Source of the DNA: Scleromatobacter sp045810285
Lineage (GTDB): Bacteria > Pseudomonadota > Gammaproteobacteria > Burkholderiales > Burkholderiaceae_C
DNA: 25,471 nucleotides
Assembly: GCA_045810285.1 (NCBI GenBank)
Contig: JBJMWE010000161.1
Location: 1 to 25,471 of the forward strand
Direction of reading: 5' to 3'
Part shown: positions 14,770-23,518 of the stretch, piece after piece
Position numbering within the stretch: the stretch's first letter is position 1
Layout: each line of letters starts with the position of its first letter
The notes under the pieces: generated by a model
The model's database searches: none
The model's input: the letters and a program-made list of their open reading frames with translations, nothing else
Told to the model about the DNA's origin: nothing
Translations under genes and position numbers: made by a program

Positions 14770-17613
14770 TCACAACGAGTACTTCAGGCCGAGGTAGAAC
14801 TGCTTGCCGTTGTTGTAGATGGCCGCGGGCATGTCGCGGTTCATCACGTACTGGCGCGCCAGCTGGCCCGTCAGGTTCTTGGCGTCGAACGACATCGACA
14901 GCTGCTTCGTGAGCTTCACGTTCAGCGAGGCCGACAGGTCGCCGGCGCCGTCCACGTACTGCGGCAGCGTGCTGACGATGCCCGTGAGGAAGGCGGAGCG
15001 GTAGCTGTAGATCAGGCGCGCGCTGACGACGTCGTTCTCGAACCAGCCCTGCACGTTGTAGGTATTCTTCGACGAGCCCGCCAGCGGCGCGCCGTTGGAG
15101 TCGCGGCCCAGCGTGTACGTGTAGTTCAGGTCGAGGCCGAAGCCGCCCCACACAGGCTGCTGCCACGCGATCTCGAAGCCCTTGTTGGTGCCCTTGTCGT
15201 TGATCGGCACGGCCACGGCGTAGTCGAACGTCGGCGTCGCGATGCCCTGCTGCAGGTTGGGCGCGGTCACCGTCGTCTGGCCGTAGCCGATGTAGGACGT
15301 GAGATCCATGTAGAACACGCCCACTTCCAGCAGCGACTGCGGCGCGAAGTACCACTCCAGCGAGCCGTCGAAGTTGGTGGAGCGCACCGGCTTGAGCTGC
15401 GGGTTGCCGCCCGAGCCCGTGCCGTTCTGGCCGTTGAGGCTCACGGCGCCGGCGAGGTCGGTGTACTCGGCGCGCGTCATCGTGCGCGAGGCGGCGAGCC
15501 GGCCGACGAGGCTGCGCGTGAAGTCGTAGCTCAGGTTCGCGCTCGGCAGCAGGTCGGTATACGTCCTGGTGGTGCGCACCTTGATGTAGTCGCCGTTGTG
15601 CGGGTCGGTGTACACCGTGTCGTTCGGGCCGGCGGCGTCGGCGCCCTCGTTGTAGTCGGCCTGCTGGCGCGTGCGCACGATGCGCAGGCCGGCGTTGCCC
15701 TTCCAGTGTTCGCCCACGAGCTTGGCCATGCCGTAGATCGCCTGCGTCTTCTCCTTGACGACGAAGCTGCTGGGCCAGGAGTACGGCAGGGAGCTGGCGG
15801 GCAGGTTGCCGGGCGCGTTCACGTAGCTGGTGATCGCGCCCGGCGGCAACTGCCAGATCGTGTGCAGGAAGCCGGGCCCGCCGTGCAGGCCCTGGCCATA
15901 GCGGTCCTCGAGCTGGCCGTTCCATTGCGCGACGCCATTGCATTGCGTGAAGGTCGAATCGGCGGGCTGCGCGAAGCAGCCGTCGTTGTAGTAGTCCAGC
16001 ACGCTGCGCTGGTGCGCGGTGGCGCGCACGCCGAACTTGACGGCGTCGAGCACGCCGCTCTCGACCGCGTATTCGCCGTCGGCCTGGAAGTAGTTCTCGC
16101 TGTCGGTGGACTTGACCTTGTTCAGGCCGTCGTAGGCCAGGAACAGGTGCGGGTCGTTGTAGTCGCCGGTGTTTGGAAAGCCCGGGAACGACACGTCGGC
16201 CGGCTGCAGCAGGCCGTTCATCTGGTAGCTCAGGCCGGCGTTGCCGACATTGACGACGTACGCATACTCGTTGGGCGTGGCGCCCACGGCCTGCGTGCGG
16301 CCGAACTTGCTGGTCAGGCGCAGCTTGTCGGACAGCGCGTAGTCGACGTCGATGTCCGCGTACCAGACGCGCGCGCTCTCGCCCGGCCGGTAGTACTTGT
16401 CGTAGTCGGCCTGGTAGTTGCCGGTCGTCAGGTAGTCGGGCATCGTCGCCTGGTTCCACGTGGCGGCGGTGAGCAGGCCGTTCTTCACGGTGTAGGCGTC
16501 GGGCAGCACGCCGCCGCTGATCAGCGCCGTCTGCTCGGTCTCGAGGCTCGAATCCTGGTTGGTCTCGGTGAGCTTGGAATAGAAGCCGTTGAAGTCCAGT
16601 CGCAGCTTGTCGGTGGGCTTCAGCTCGAGATCGACCATCGCGCCCTTGCGCTGCATGCGCATCTCCAGCAGCGTCGCGTTGACGTTGTTGGCGAAGGTGG
16701 CGCCGTCGAGGCCGGGATGCGCCGTCTGCAGCGCGGCCAGCTGCGAGGCATTGGCGGCGTTCTGCGCCGCGATGGCCGGGTCGTTGTTCGGGTTCGCCAC
16801 GGGCGCCAGGCCGTAGATGTCCTGGAACGACACGGTGTCGTAGCCGAGGAACTCCTGGCCGTCGCGGCGGTCGTGGCGGCTCTCGGAGAACGCCTGGAAG
16901 ATCACGCCGAAGGTCTTCGCGTCGTTCTTCCAGCCGATCAGGCCGCTGAACTGCGGGTCGGTCTTGCGCGTGGACGTGCTGTAGGCGCCCGAGATCGAGC
17001 CGTCCAGCGTCAGTTGCCTGGAAAGGCTCAGCGGCGCCCGGGTGCCGATGTCGACGGAGCCGGTGGCGCCGCCCTCGATCAGGTCGGCCTGCGAGGTCTT
17101 GTAGACGGTGACCTGGCCGACGATCTCCGACGGCAGCAGGTCGTAGCTCACGCTGCGCCCCGAGGCACCGCCGTTGACGCCCTGGTTGGCGATGAACCAG
17201 TCGGCCGAGCCCACGCTGTGGCCGTTGACCAGCGTCTGCGTGAGCGACGGCGCCGTGCCGCGGATGCTCACGCGATTCGCGTCGGCGAACGCGCCGTCGC
17301 CGCCGGAGTTCGAGCTGATGTTGACGCCGGGCAGCCGCTGCACGGTGTCGGCCACGTTCTTGGCCGGCAGCTTGCCCACGTCCTCGGCCGTGACGACCTC
17401 GACCACCGCGTCGTGGTTCTTCTTGCTGCTCAGCGACGAGGCGTAGGACGCGCGGATGCCCTTGACCTCCACGGTCTGGGTCTCCTCGGCCTGCGCCGAG
17501 GCGGCGGACGCCGCAGGTTGGGGCAGCGGCGCGGCCTGCTGCGCCTGGGCGTGGGTGATCGCTCCGGTCATCAGCAGCGCCGCCGATGCGAAGGGGTTCA
17601 AGCGAAAGGACAT
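14770..17613 (-). CDS. TonB-dependent outer-membrane receptor, carbohydrate type
   Basis: This 947-residue beta-barrel receptor should carry an oligosaccharide across the outer membrane using TonB energy. It has a signal peptide at about residues 1-24 (ending HAQAQ), a TonB-box-like ETQTVEVKG, then a plug domain with VVTAEDVGKLPAKNVADTVQ, LPGVNISS and VSIRGTAPSLTQTLVNG. The barrel follows to a C-terminal strand ending QFYLGLKYSL. The plug wording (AEDVGKLPAKNVADTLQRLPGV type) is that of the large sugar-receptor group in Xanthomonas, Caulobacter and Burkholderiales, not siderophore receptors. The ATG at 17613 follows AGAGG with a 5-nt gap. It sits inside the sugar operon, 35 nt after GH9, and that gap is spanned by a hairpin. 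Substrate specificity is inferred only from the neighbours. Confidence 0.95.
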   Translation of the reverse strand: MSFRLNPFASAALLMTGAITHAQAQQAAPLPQPAASAASAQAEETQTVEVKGIRASYASSLSSKKNHDAVVEVVTAEDVGKLPAKNVADTVQRLPGVNISSNSGGDGAFADANRVSIRGTAPSLTQTLVNGHSVGSADWFIANQGVNGGASGRSVSYDLLPSEIVGQVTVYKTSQADLIEGGATGSVDIGTRAPLSLSRQLTLDGSISGAYSTSTRKTDPQFSGLIGWKNDAKTFGVIFQAFSESRHDRRDGQEFLGYDTVSFQDIYGLAPVANPNNDPAIAAQNAANASQLAALQTAHPGLDGATFANNVNATLLEMRMQRKGAMVDLELKPTDKLRLDFNGFYSKLTETNQDSSLETEQTALISGGVLPDAYTVKNGLLTAATWNQATMPDYLTTGNYQADYDKYYRPGESARVWYADIDVDYALSDKLRLTSKFGRTQAVGATPNEYAYVVNVGNAGLSYQMNGLLQPADVSFPGFPNTGDYNDPHLFLAYDGLNKVKSTDSENYFQADGEYAVESGVLDAVKFGVRATAHQRSVLDYYNDGCFAQPADSTFTQCNGVAQWNGQLEDRYGQGLHGGPGFLHTIWQLPPGAITSYVNAPGNLPASSLPYSWPSSFVVKEKTQAIYGMAKLVGEHWKGNAGLRIVRTRQQADYNEGADAAGPNDTVYTDPHNGDYIKVRTTRTYTDLLPSANLSYDFTRSLVGRLAASRTMTRAEYTDLAGAVSLNGQNGTGSGGNPQLKPVRSTNFDGSLEWYFAPQSLLEVGVFYMDLTSYIGYGQTTVTAPNLQQGIATPTFDYAVAVPINDKGTNKGFEIAWQQPVWGGFGLDLNYTYTLGRDSNGAPLAGSSKNTYNVQGWFENDVVSARLIYSYRSAFLTGIVSTLPQYVDGAGDLSASLNVKLTKQLSMSFDAKNLTGQLARQYVMNRDMPAAIYNNGKQFYLGLKYSL

Positions 17614-17633
17614 GGCAGCCTCTGAAGGCGGCT

Positions 17634-17659
17634 ACAGACGCTCCGGGGTCAGCGTCTGT
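17634..17659 (-). other. Hairpin at the GH9 / TonB-receptor junction
   Basis: ACAGACGCT (17634-17642) and AGCGTCTGT (17651-17659) are perfect 9-bp arms with an 8-nt loop containing most of the GH9 stop codon (17649-17651). There is no T-run, so it is not a simple terminator. In an mRNA it could slow 3' exonucleases or separate expression of the cytoplasmic and outer-membrane genes. Confidence 0.6.
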
Positions 17660-19364
17660 CCGCGTCGATGGGGTTGATCTCTGGCCGCGGTCTTCCGTGG
17701 GCCAGCGCGCAGAACAGCCACGCGGCGTGTGGAATCCACTGCTCGGTCCAGCGCCACGAGTGCGCGGGTTCGGTCTCTTCGGGCTTGCGGAAATCGATGT
17801 CGTTCTCGTCGGCCAGGCCGGACGTGATGCCGTTGCACACGCCGCCGGGCGCGTTCCAGAAACCGGGCTCGTAGCGCGGCGGGTTCTGGCCCCAGCCCTG
17901 CAGCATGCAGGCGTCGAACGGGTTGGCGCCGAACAGCCAGTCGAGGGCGCCTTGCGCGTAATCGGCCAGGTCGGCGTCGAAGTCGGCGTCGGCCAGGGCC
18001 AGCGATTGAGCGGCGCGCGCGGCGGTGGCCAGCGACGCCAGGCGTGCGTTCTCGCCCTGCCACCAGTAGCCGCTCTCGTTGACGTGGGGCACGAAGAATT
18101 GCACGGCGGCCGCGCGCCCGGGCATGGCGACGTACTGGCGCGGATACCCCAGCGGGTTCGGCTCGGCGCGCGTGATGGCCAGCTCGAAGCGCAACGCTCG
18201 CAGCAGCGCCGCGCGGACTTCGGCCGCGAGCGCGGGCTCGGGGTCGCAGGCCAGGAAGCGCATCAGCGCGAGCGTGGGCAGGCCCGCATCGCTGGCGTGG
18301 AAGAAGCTGCGCGTGCGGGCGCGGTCGCACCAGAAGAAGCCCCCGTCCTCCTGCTGCGCCAGCATCGCGCGGGCGCGCGCGGCCCCCGCGCCGCGCCAGC
18401 GCGCCTCGCCCGTGCGCGCGTGCAGCTCGCTGGCGGCCAGCAGTGCGCAGAAGTCGTCGATCAGGTTCTCGGCGTGGTCGTCGAGGAATTGCGCGTTGCG
18501 CGCCTCGAGCAGCTCGTAGCCGCGGATCGCCGCTGCGAGGTACTGCGTGCGCGTGGATTCGCCGTCGCGATGGGCGCCCGCGGCGCGCGCCAGCGCGGCG
18601 ATGGCCATGCCGCCGCCCTGGCGGAAGCCGGCCTGGTAGTCGGCCGACTTGATGCCCCTCTGCGTGGCGTACGAGCAGATCTCGCGCTGGTGTTCGTCCT
18701 TGCTCCACTTGTCGAACACGGTGACGTAGAAGAAGCCCTCCGGCGCCTGCATGCGCACGAGGAAGTCGGCGCCATGCAGCGCCTCGTCGACGATGCGCTC
18801 GTCCAGCCACTTCGACTGCGGCGGGATCGCATCGCGGCCGGCCAGCAGCGTCCACGTGACCAGTGGCGTCTGCTGCGGGTTCATGAAATTGGCGTACGAC
18901 AGGTGCGACAGGTACTTGGAGCAGTCGCCCGACGCGTCGTACCAGCCGCCGTGCACGTCGCGCGGTTCACGCGTGTCCAGCAGCGGGGCGCGGCGGTCGG
19001 CGAGGTCGAACAGGCCGGTGCAACGCTGGCCCTTGAAGTAGTGGACGATGTCCGACAGCATCTGGCTGCCGTACAGGTGCTCGCCGATCTCGAACGGTTG
19101 CGACTGCACTGGCGGCCACGTGCCGTCCAGCATCACCGCGTACCGGCCCGGTGCCGTGACGGCGGTGAAGTCGGCATGCGCGAAGTGGCGGCCTTGCCAG
19201 CCCGCGACCGGCGCGACGGGCGCCGTCGTGCCGTTGAACACCACCGCGCGGGTGCGCAGGTCGACCACGGAGAACGCCTGCGCCTGCAGCGGCGCATCGT
19301 GCTGTACCACCGCGCGCTTGGGCGACGCGGCGGCGAAGCCGACATGGTTGATCAGGACTTGCAT
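17649..19364 (-). CDS. Glycoside hydrolase family 9, cytoplasmic exo-glycosidase type
   Basis: This 571-residue enzyme cleaves beta-linked oligosaccharides by inversion. Residues about 1-95 (MQVLINHVGFAAASPKRAVV) are the Ig-like CelD-N domain and the rest is the (alpha/alpha)6 barrel. The catalytic base region is GGWYDASGD (D143 and D147); the general acid is probably E541 in WRWTEQWIPHAAWL. There is no signal peptide, so it acts in the cytoplasm on imported sugar, unlike secreted cellulases. It resembles the Vibrio/Photobacterium GH9 subgroup found in chitin gene clusters, members of which have been reported as beta-glucosidase or exo-beta-D-glucosaminidase. Glucosaminyl or glucosyl oligomers are therefore the likely substrates. 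The ATG at 19364 follows GAGGGG and lies 13 nt inside the end of the kinase gene, so the two are coupled. Confidence 0.93.
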   Translation of the reverse strand: MQVLINHVGFAAASPKRAVVQHDAPLQAQAFSVVDLRTRAVVFNGTTAPVAPVAGWQGRHFAHADFTAVTAPGRYAVMLDGTWPPVQSQPFEIGEHLYGSQMLSDIVHYFKGQRCTGLFDLADRRAPLLDTREPRDVHGGWYDASGDCSKYLSHLSYANFMNPQQTPLVTWTLLAGRDAIPPQSKWLDERIVDEALHGADFLVRMQAPEGFFYVTVFDKWSKDEHQREICSYATQRGIKSADYQAGFRQGGGMAIAALARAAGAHRDGESTRTQYLAAAIRGYELLEARNAQFLDDHAENLIDDFCALLAASELHARTGEARWRGAGAARARAMLAQQEDGGFFWCDRARTRSFFHASDAGLPTLALMRFLACDPEPALAAEVRAALLRALRFELAITRAEPNPLGYPRQYVAMPGRAAAVQFFVPHVNESGYWWQGENARLASLATAARAAQSLALADADFDADLADYAQGALDWLFGANPFDACMLQGWGQNPPRYEPGFWNAPGGVCNGITSGLADENDIDFRKPEETEPAHSWRWTEQWIPHAAWLFCALAHGRPRPEINPIDADRR

Positions 19365-20326
19365 GCGGTCCCCTCGTTGGCGGCCGGCGTGGCCGCACCG
19401 CCATGCTGCGTGAGCCACAGGCGCGCGGCGCCCAGCAGGCCGGCCCGGTTGCCGGCGGAGGCGAGCGCGATGTCGCACATGCGGTAGAACTCGGGCCGCA
19501 GGCGCAGCCGCATTTCCGCGCGCAGCTCCTGCAGGAAGGCCGGGCCGCGCGCGGTGATGCCGCCGCCGATCACGACGCGCGACGGGTTGAACGCGAACAG
19601 CAGGTTGGCGAGGCCGGTGGCCAGCAGGCCGAACCAGGCGGCGACGACGGCGGCCATCTCGGCGTCGCCGCGATCGCGCGCGGCGAAGACGCCCTCCGCG
19701 TCGAGGCCGCAGCCGGGCCGCGCCTTCTCGGCGGCCGCGGCCAGGCCGCGCGGCGAGGCGTGGTCTTCCCACACCTTGCCGTCGACCAGCATGTAGCCCC
19801 ATTCGCCGGCCGCGCCGTTCGCGCCGCGGTACAGGCGTCCGTCGATGACGATGCCGCCGCCGATGCCCGTGCCCAGCGTCAGCGCGAGGTAGTGCCGCAC
19901 GCCGGCGGCCGCGCCCGTCCAGCCCTCGGCCAGTGCCACGCAGTTGCCGTCGTTCTCGACGACCACCGGCACGCCGAATGCGCGCTCGAAGCATTCCTTG
20001 GGCGATTGCCCGAAGTAGCCGGCGATGGCCTCCACCGCGCCGACGAGCCGGCCCTCGGCCGCGTCGATGATGCCCAGCGTCGAGAACGCGATGCCTGCCG
20101 GCGCATGGCGCGCCACCAGCGGCTCGGCCACGGCCAGCAGCCGCGTCAGCAGCGCCTTGCCGTCGGGCTCGCTCTGCGTGGCGAGCTGGTCGGAGCACAG
20201 CAGGCGGCCGTCGGCGTCGACGATGCCGTACTTGACCCAGGTGCCGCCGACGTCGAACGCGAGCACGCGCGGGGCGGCGGACGCGGCGAGGCCGGGCGCG
20301 GCGGCGGGGATGGTCTGAGAGTTCAT
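19352..20326 (-). CDS. ROK-family sugar kinase lacking the usual zinc motif
   Basis: This 324-residue cytoplasmic kinase should phosphorylate the sugar released or imported by this operon. The phosphate loop is LAFDVGGTWVKYGIVD (about residues 22-37). The catalytic base is D126 in VENDGNCVALAEGW, and LGTGIGGGI follows. Most ROK kinases carry GExGH and CxCGxxGCxE; here the first is GEWGYM (E175-M179), with His replaced by Tyr178, and the Cys cluster is absent. As I recall, beta-glucoside kinase BglK of Klebsiella has the same GEFGYM form, so a disaccharide or beta-glucoside substrate is a real alternative to free glucose or glucosamine. The ATG at 20326 is 10 nt after the permease stop with a weak ribosome binding site. 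The gene overlaps GH9 by 13 nt. Confidence 0.92.
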   Translation of the reverse strand: MNSQTIPAAAPGLAASAAPRVLAFDVGGTWVKYGIVDADGRLLCSDQLATQSEPDGKALLTRLLAVAEPLVARHAPAGIAFSTLGIIDAAEGRLVGAVEAIAGYFGQSPKECFERAFGVPVVVENDGNCVALAEGWTGAAAGVRHYLALTLGTGIGGGIVIDGRLYRGANGAAGEWGYMLVDGKVWEDHASPRGLAAAAEKARPGCGLDAEGVFAARDRGDAEMAAVVAAWFGLLATGLANLLFAFNPSRVVIGGGITARGPAFLQELRAEMRLRLRPEFYRMCDIALASAGNRAGLLGAARLWLTQHGGAATPAANEGTACKS

Positions 20327-20336
20327 GGAAATGGAG

Positions 20337-21179
20337 TCAGCCCTTGACGGCGCCGGCCGCGAGGCCCTTGATGAACCAGCGCTGCGAGGCGAAGAAGGTG
20401 AGCAGGACGGGGATCACGCTGACGACGGCCGCGGCCATCATCAGGTCGTAGCGGGTGGCGTGCTGGCCCATGTACAGGCGCAGGCCCACGGGCACGGTCT
20501 GCACGTCGGGCGAGGACGTCAGCACCCAGGCGAAGAACACCTCGTCCCACGCGAGCAGGAACACGAACGACGCGGTGGCGATGAGGCCCGGCGCGCTGAT
20601 CGGCAGGACGATGCGCACGAACGCGCCGAAGCGCGAGCAGCCGTCGATGATCGCGGCCTCCTCCAGCTCGCGGGGGATCGACACGAAGAAGCCGCGCATG
20701 ATCCAGATGCTGGCCGGCGTGAACATCGCCGTGTACAGGAAGATCATGCCGTGGTACGTGTTCATCATCGGCAGTCCGGCATCGTCGATCTGGATGTAGA
20801 GCATGTACAGCGGCAGGAAGAACAGCATGCCGGGGATGACCTGCGTGGTGCTCACCGCCACGCTGAAGCCGTGGTTGCCCTTGAAGCGGAAGCGCGCCAG
20901 CGCGTAGGCGGCCAGCGCGGCGAGCAGCGTGGACAGCAGCGTCGTGATGCCGCAGATCACGAGGCTGTTGCGCAGGAACGCGAGGAAGTCGACGTTGACC
21001 CACATCTCGCGGTAGTTCGACCAGTGCGGCGTGAAGCCGGCGTCCACGAGGTGGCCCGAGACGACGTCGTTGTAGTCCGACAGCGACGCGTAGACCATGA
21101 ACGCGACCGGCGACAGCGTGAGCGCGACGATGGCCCACACCAGCGCATCGAGCATGTTCTGGCGGGTTCTACGCTTCAT
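20337..21179 (-). CDS. Carbohydrate ABC-transporter permease, MalG (CUT1) type
   Basis: This 280-residue inner-membrane subunit pairs with the upstream permease to form the import channel. It has six hydrophobic segments and the EAA loop at about residues 172-198 (ELEEAAIIDGCSRFGAFVRI), which contacts the ATPase. The C-terminus (SQRWFIKGLAAGAVKG) is typical of MalG-like proteins, and the length is normal. The ATG at 21179 follows GGAG with an 8-nt gap and lies 11 nt inside the end of the preceding permease gene. The ROK kinase gene begins 10 nt after its stop. Confidence 0.96.
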   Translation of the reverse strand: MKRRTRQNMLDALVWAIVALTLSPVAFMVYASLSDYNDVVSGHLVDAGFTPHWSNYREMWVNVDFLAFLRNSLVICGITTLLSTLLAALAAYALARFRFKGNHGFSVAVSTTQVIPGMLFFLPLYMLYIQIDDAGLPMMNTYHGMIFLYTAMFTPASIWIMRGFFVSIPRELEEAAIIDGCSRFGAFVRIVLPISAPGLIATASFVFLLAWDEVFFAWVLTSSPDVQTVPVGLRLYMGQHATRYDLMMAAAVVSVIPVLLTFFASQRWFIKGLAAGAVKG

Positions 21180-22155
21180 CGGTCATGCTCCGACGGAACG
21201 TGCGCATCCACACCGCGACGAAGACGAGCATCACGGCCATCATCACGAACGAGACCGCGGCGCCCTCGCCGAAGCGCCAGTAGCTGAAGCTCTGGCGCGT
21301 GAGCAGGGGCATCAGCAGGTCGCCCCACTCGCCGGGATAGCCCGCGCCCTTGCCGAACATCATCGCCACGATGTTGTACGAGTAGATGTTGTCGATGACC
21401 TGGAACATCACCTGGATCACGATCACCGGCTTCAGCGCGGGCAGCGTGATGTGGCGGAAGCGCTGCCACGCCGTGGCGCCGTCCAACCGTGCGGCCTCGT
21501 ACAGCTCCTCGGGCACGGCCTGCAGCGCCGCCAGGAAGATCAGCATCAGCACCGGCCATGCGCGCCACACGGTGGGGATGACGATCGCGAAGAAGGTGTT
21601 GCCGCCGATCAGCCAGAACGGCTTGTGATCCATCACGTGCAGCACGTCGACCAGCACATGGTTGACGATGCCTTCGTCGCGCTGCCACATGAAGCCCCAC
21701 AGCGTTCCGACGACGTACGTGGGCACCACCCACGGCAGCATCAGCAGCGTGCGCGCCAGCGCCTTGCCCGGGAAGTCGCGATTGAGCAGCAGCGCCACGG
21801 CCAGGCCGATGCTCACCGCGCAGGCCGTCACCAGGAGCGAATACAGCGCGGTGTTGCGCAGCGCGCCCAGCATGCCCGAGTGCACCGGGTTGGTCGGATC
21901 GAGCAGCACGCCGCGGTAGTTGCGCAGGCCCACGAAGGGCGCGTCCATGAACTGGCTCAACGTGTACTGGTTGAGCTTGAGCAGCGACATCCGGAAGCCC
22001 TGGACGATCGGCACCAGGTTGACGATCACCATCATCAGCGCGGCCGGCGCCAGCAGCAGGTACGGGAACGCGTCGACCTTGCGGCGGCGGCGCGGGCGCG
22101 CCGGCGCGTGCGGCTGCGCGAGGGCGCCCAGGCCGGGTTCCGCTGCGGCGGTCAC
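21169..22155 (-). CDS. Carbohydrate ABC-transporter permease, MalF (CUT1) type
   Basis: This 328-residue inner-membrane subunit is the MalF-like half of the sugar importer. A basic cytoplasmic start (residues 18-27, ARPRRRRKVD) precedes TM1 at about 30-52. The EAA loop is at about 220-242 (EAARLDGATAWQRFRHITLP). The GTG at 22155 overlaps the binding protein's TGA (GTGA) and is preceded by GGAGGAGG, a strong site that supports this start and tight coupling. There is no ATP-binding subunit gene in the operon, so the complex must borrow a MalK/MsmK-like ATPase from elsewhere. Confidence 0.96.
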   Translation of the reverse strand: MTAAAEPGLGALAQPHAPARPRRRRKVDAFPYLLLAPAALMMVIVNLVPIVQGFRMSLLKLNQYTLSQFMDAPFVGLRNYRGVLLDPTNPVHSGMLGALRNTALYSLLVTACAVSIGLAVALLLNRDFPGKALARTLLMLPWVVPTYVVGTLWGFMWQRDEGIVNHVLVDVLHVMDHKPFWLIGGNTFFAIVIPTVWRAWPVLMLIFLAALQAVPEELYEAARLDGATAWQRFRHITLPALKPVIVIQVMFQVIDNIYSYNIVAMMFGKGAGYPGEWGDLLMPLLTRQSFSYWRFGEGAAVSFVMMAVMLVFVAVWMRTFRRSMTDEA

Positions 22156-23489
22156 TCGGCCTCCTCCAGCACCTTGTTCGCCTCGGCGACGGTGTCGCGC
22201 ACCAGCGCGTGCATCGCGGGCTCGCTGTACTGGTCGCCGATGCCCGAGCTGAGCTCCGCGAGCTGCCCCAGGTGCTTGGTGTAGACCGTCTCGAGCGGGC
22301 CCCATGCCGGGATCGGCGGGTACGCGCGGCCGTCGGCGGCGATGGCCGTGAGCTTGGCAAAGACCGGGTGGCGCGAGGTCCACGCCGGGTCGTTGGCCGC
22401 GTCGACGCGCGCCGGCATCATCGACGACAGCAGCGACAGGCGCACCTGCGGCGCCTTGCCGCCCAGGTACTTCACGAGATCCCACGCCTCGGCCTTGTGG
22501 CGCGAGCCCTTGAAGATCGCCAGGTTGGAGCCGCCGAAGAAGGTGGCATGGCCGTGCGGGCCCGCGGGGTAGGGCGCGACGTCGAAGTTCTCGCGCACGC
22601 CCGAGCCGGGCGGTGCCTCGAAGATGCGGCGCATCAGCCACGGCCCCGAGAAGATGACGCCGTACTCGCCGCCCACCCAGGCGCCCTCGAGGATGTCGGA
22701 GTCCTTCTCGAGCGCGTTCGACGGGACCAGGCCTTCGACGGCGAGGCGCGAATAGAAGTCGATCGCCCGCAGGGCCGGCGGCGTGTCGAGCGCGGAGCGC
22801 TTCGCGTCGGCCGTGAGGACGTCGCCGCCGGCGTTCCAGATCCAGGGCGCGAGGTTGTGGACGACGTTCCAGTCGTTCTTGCCCGCGTAGGCGAGCGCGC
22901 CGATGCGCTTGCCGTTGACCGTGATGCCGTTGATCCTGCGCAGCGCCGCGTGGAACGAGTCCCAGGTCGCGAACGCCTGCGCCGGGTCCACGCCGGCCTG
23001 GCGGAAGACGTCGGTGCGATAGAACGCGGCGCGCACGTCGGCGTACCAGGGCAGGCCGTAGACGCCGCGGCGGCCGAACACCTGCGTCGTCTTCCACAGC
23101 TCGGGGTAGTACGGCGCGCCGTTGCCGACCTCGGCCAGCTGTGCGGCCGACAGCGGCTCCAGCCCGCCCATCGCGGCGATCGCGGGCATCCAGGTGGTGC
23201 CCAGCTCCAGCAGGTCGGGCCCGCGGCGCGAGGCCGCGGCCGCGGTGATCTTGTTCCAGCCCGACTCCCAGTCCAGCACGGTCACGCGCACCGTGGTGCC
23301 CGGATGGGCCGCGATCCACGGCGCGATGAGCGTGGGAATGTCGGCCTGCGCATTGGTGGTGACAGGCATCACCCACATCGACAGCTCATGCGCGAAGGCC
23401 TGCGCGGCCCCGCTCGCCAGCAGCACGGCGGCCAGCCACCGCCGCGCGGCGGGCGCGGGCGACGGGGCAGGACGGAGGTGGGCTGACAT
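22152..23489 (-). CDS. Carbohydrate ABC-transporter periplasmic binding protein (CUT1 family)
   Basis: This 445-residue protein captures the sugar in the periplasm for the two permeases that follow. A signal peptide (about residues 1-33, ending AQAFA-HE) fixes the ATG at 23489, although no good ribosome binding site precedes it. The mature protein shows family-1 binding-protein features: LAYAGKNDWNVVHNLAPWIW, GGEYGVIFSGPWLMRR, YPAGPHGHATFFGGSNLAIF and KAEAWDLVKYL. Many Trp/Tyr residues suit stacking against sugar rings. The exact ligand cannot be read. It is the first gene of the seven-gene operon, with a promoter at 23519-23547 and a short leader of roughly 22 nt carrying the candidate operator. 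Confidence 0.95.
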   Translation of the reverse strand: MSAHLRPAPSPAPAARRWLAAVLLASGAAQAFAHELSMWVMPVTTNAQADIPTLIAPWIAAHPGTTVRVTVLDWESGWNKITAAAASRRGPDLLELGTTWMPAIAAMGGLEPLSAAQLAEVGNGAPYYPELWKTTQVFGRRGVYGLPWYADVRAAFYRTDVFRQAGVDPAQAFATWDSFHAALRRINGITVNGKRIGALAYAGKNDWNVVHNLAPWIWNAGGDVLTADAKRSALDTPPALRAIDFYSRLAVEGLVPSNALEKDSDILEGAWVGGEYGVIFSGPWLMRRIFEAPPGSGVRENFDVAPYPAGPHGHATFFGGSNLAIFKGSRHKAEAWDLVKYLGGKAPQVRLSLLSSMMPARVDAANDPAWTSRHPVFAKLTAIAADGRAYPPIPAWGPLETVYTKHLGQLAELSSGIGDQYSEPAMHALVRDTVAEANKVLEEAE

Positions 23490-23503
23490 CGGCTGCGCTG
23501 TTA

Positions 23504-23513
23504 AATCAATTTG
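23504..23513. promoter_or_regulatory. Candidate ROK-regulator operator at the sugar-operon start site
   Basis: AATCAATTTG, whose reverse complement is CAAATTGATT, matches 9 of 10 bases of CAATTTGATT at the regulator's own promoter (23896-23905). It spans the predicted transcription start of the sugar operon, so binding there would repress it. Its AT-richness stands out in this GC-rich DNA, as is usual for NagC/Mlc sites. Confidence 0.5.
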
Positions 23514-23518
23514 TTTGC

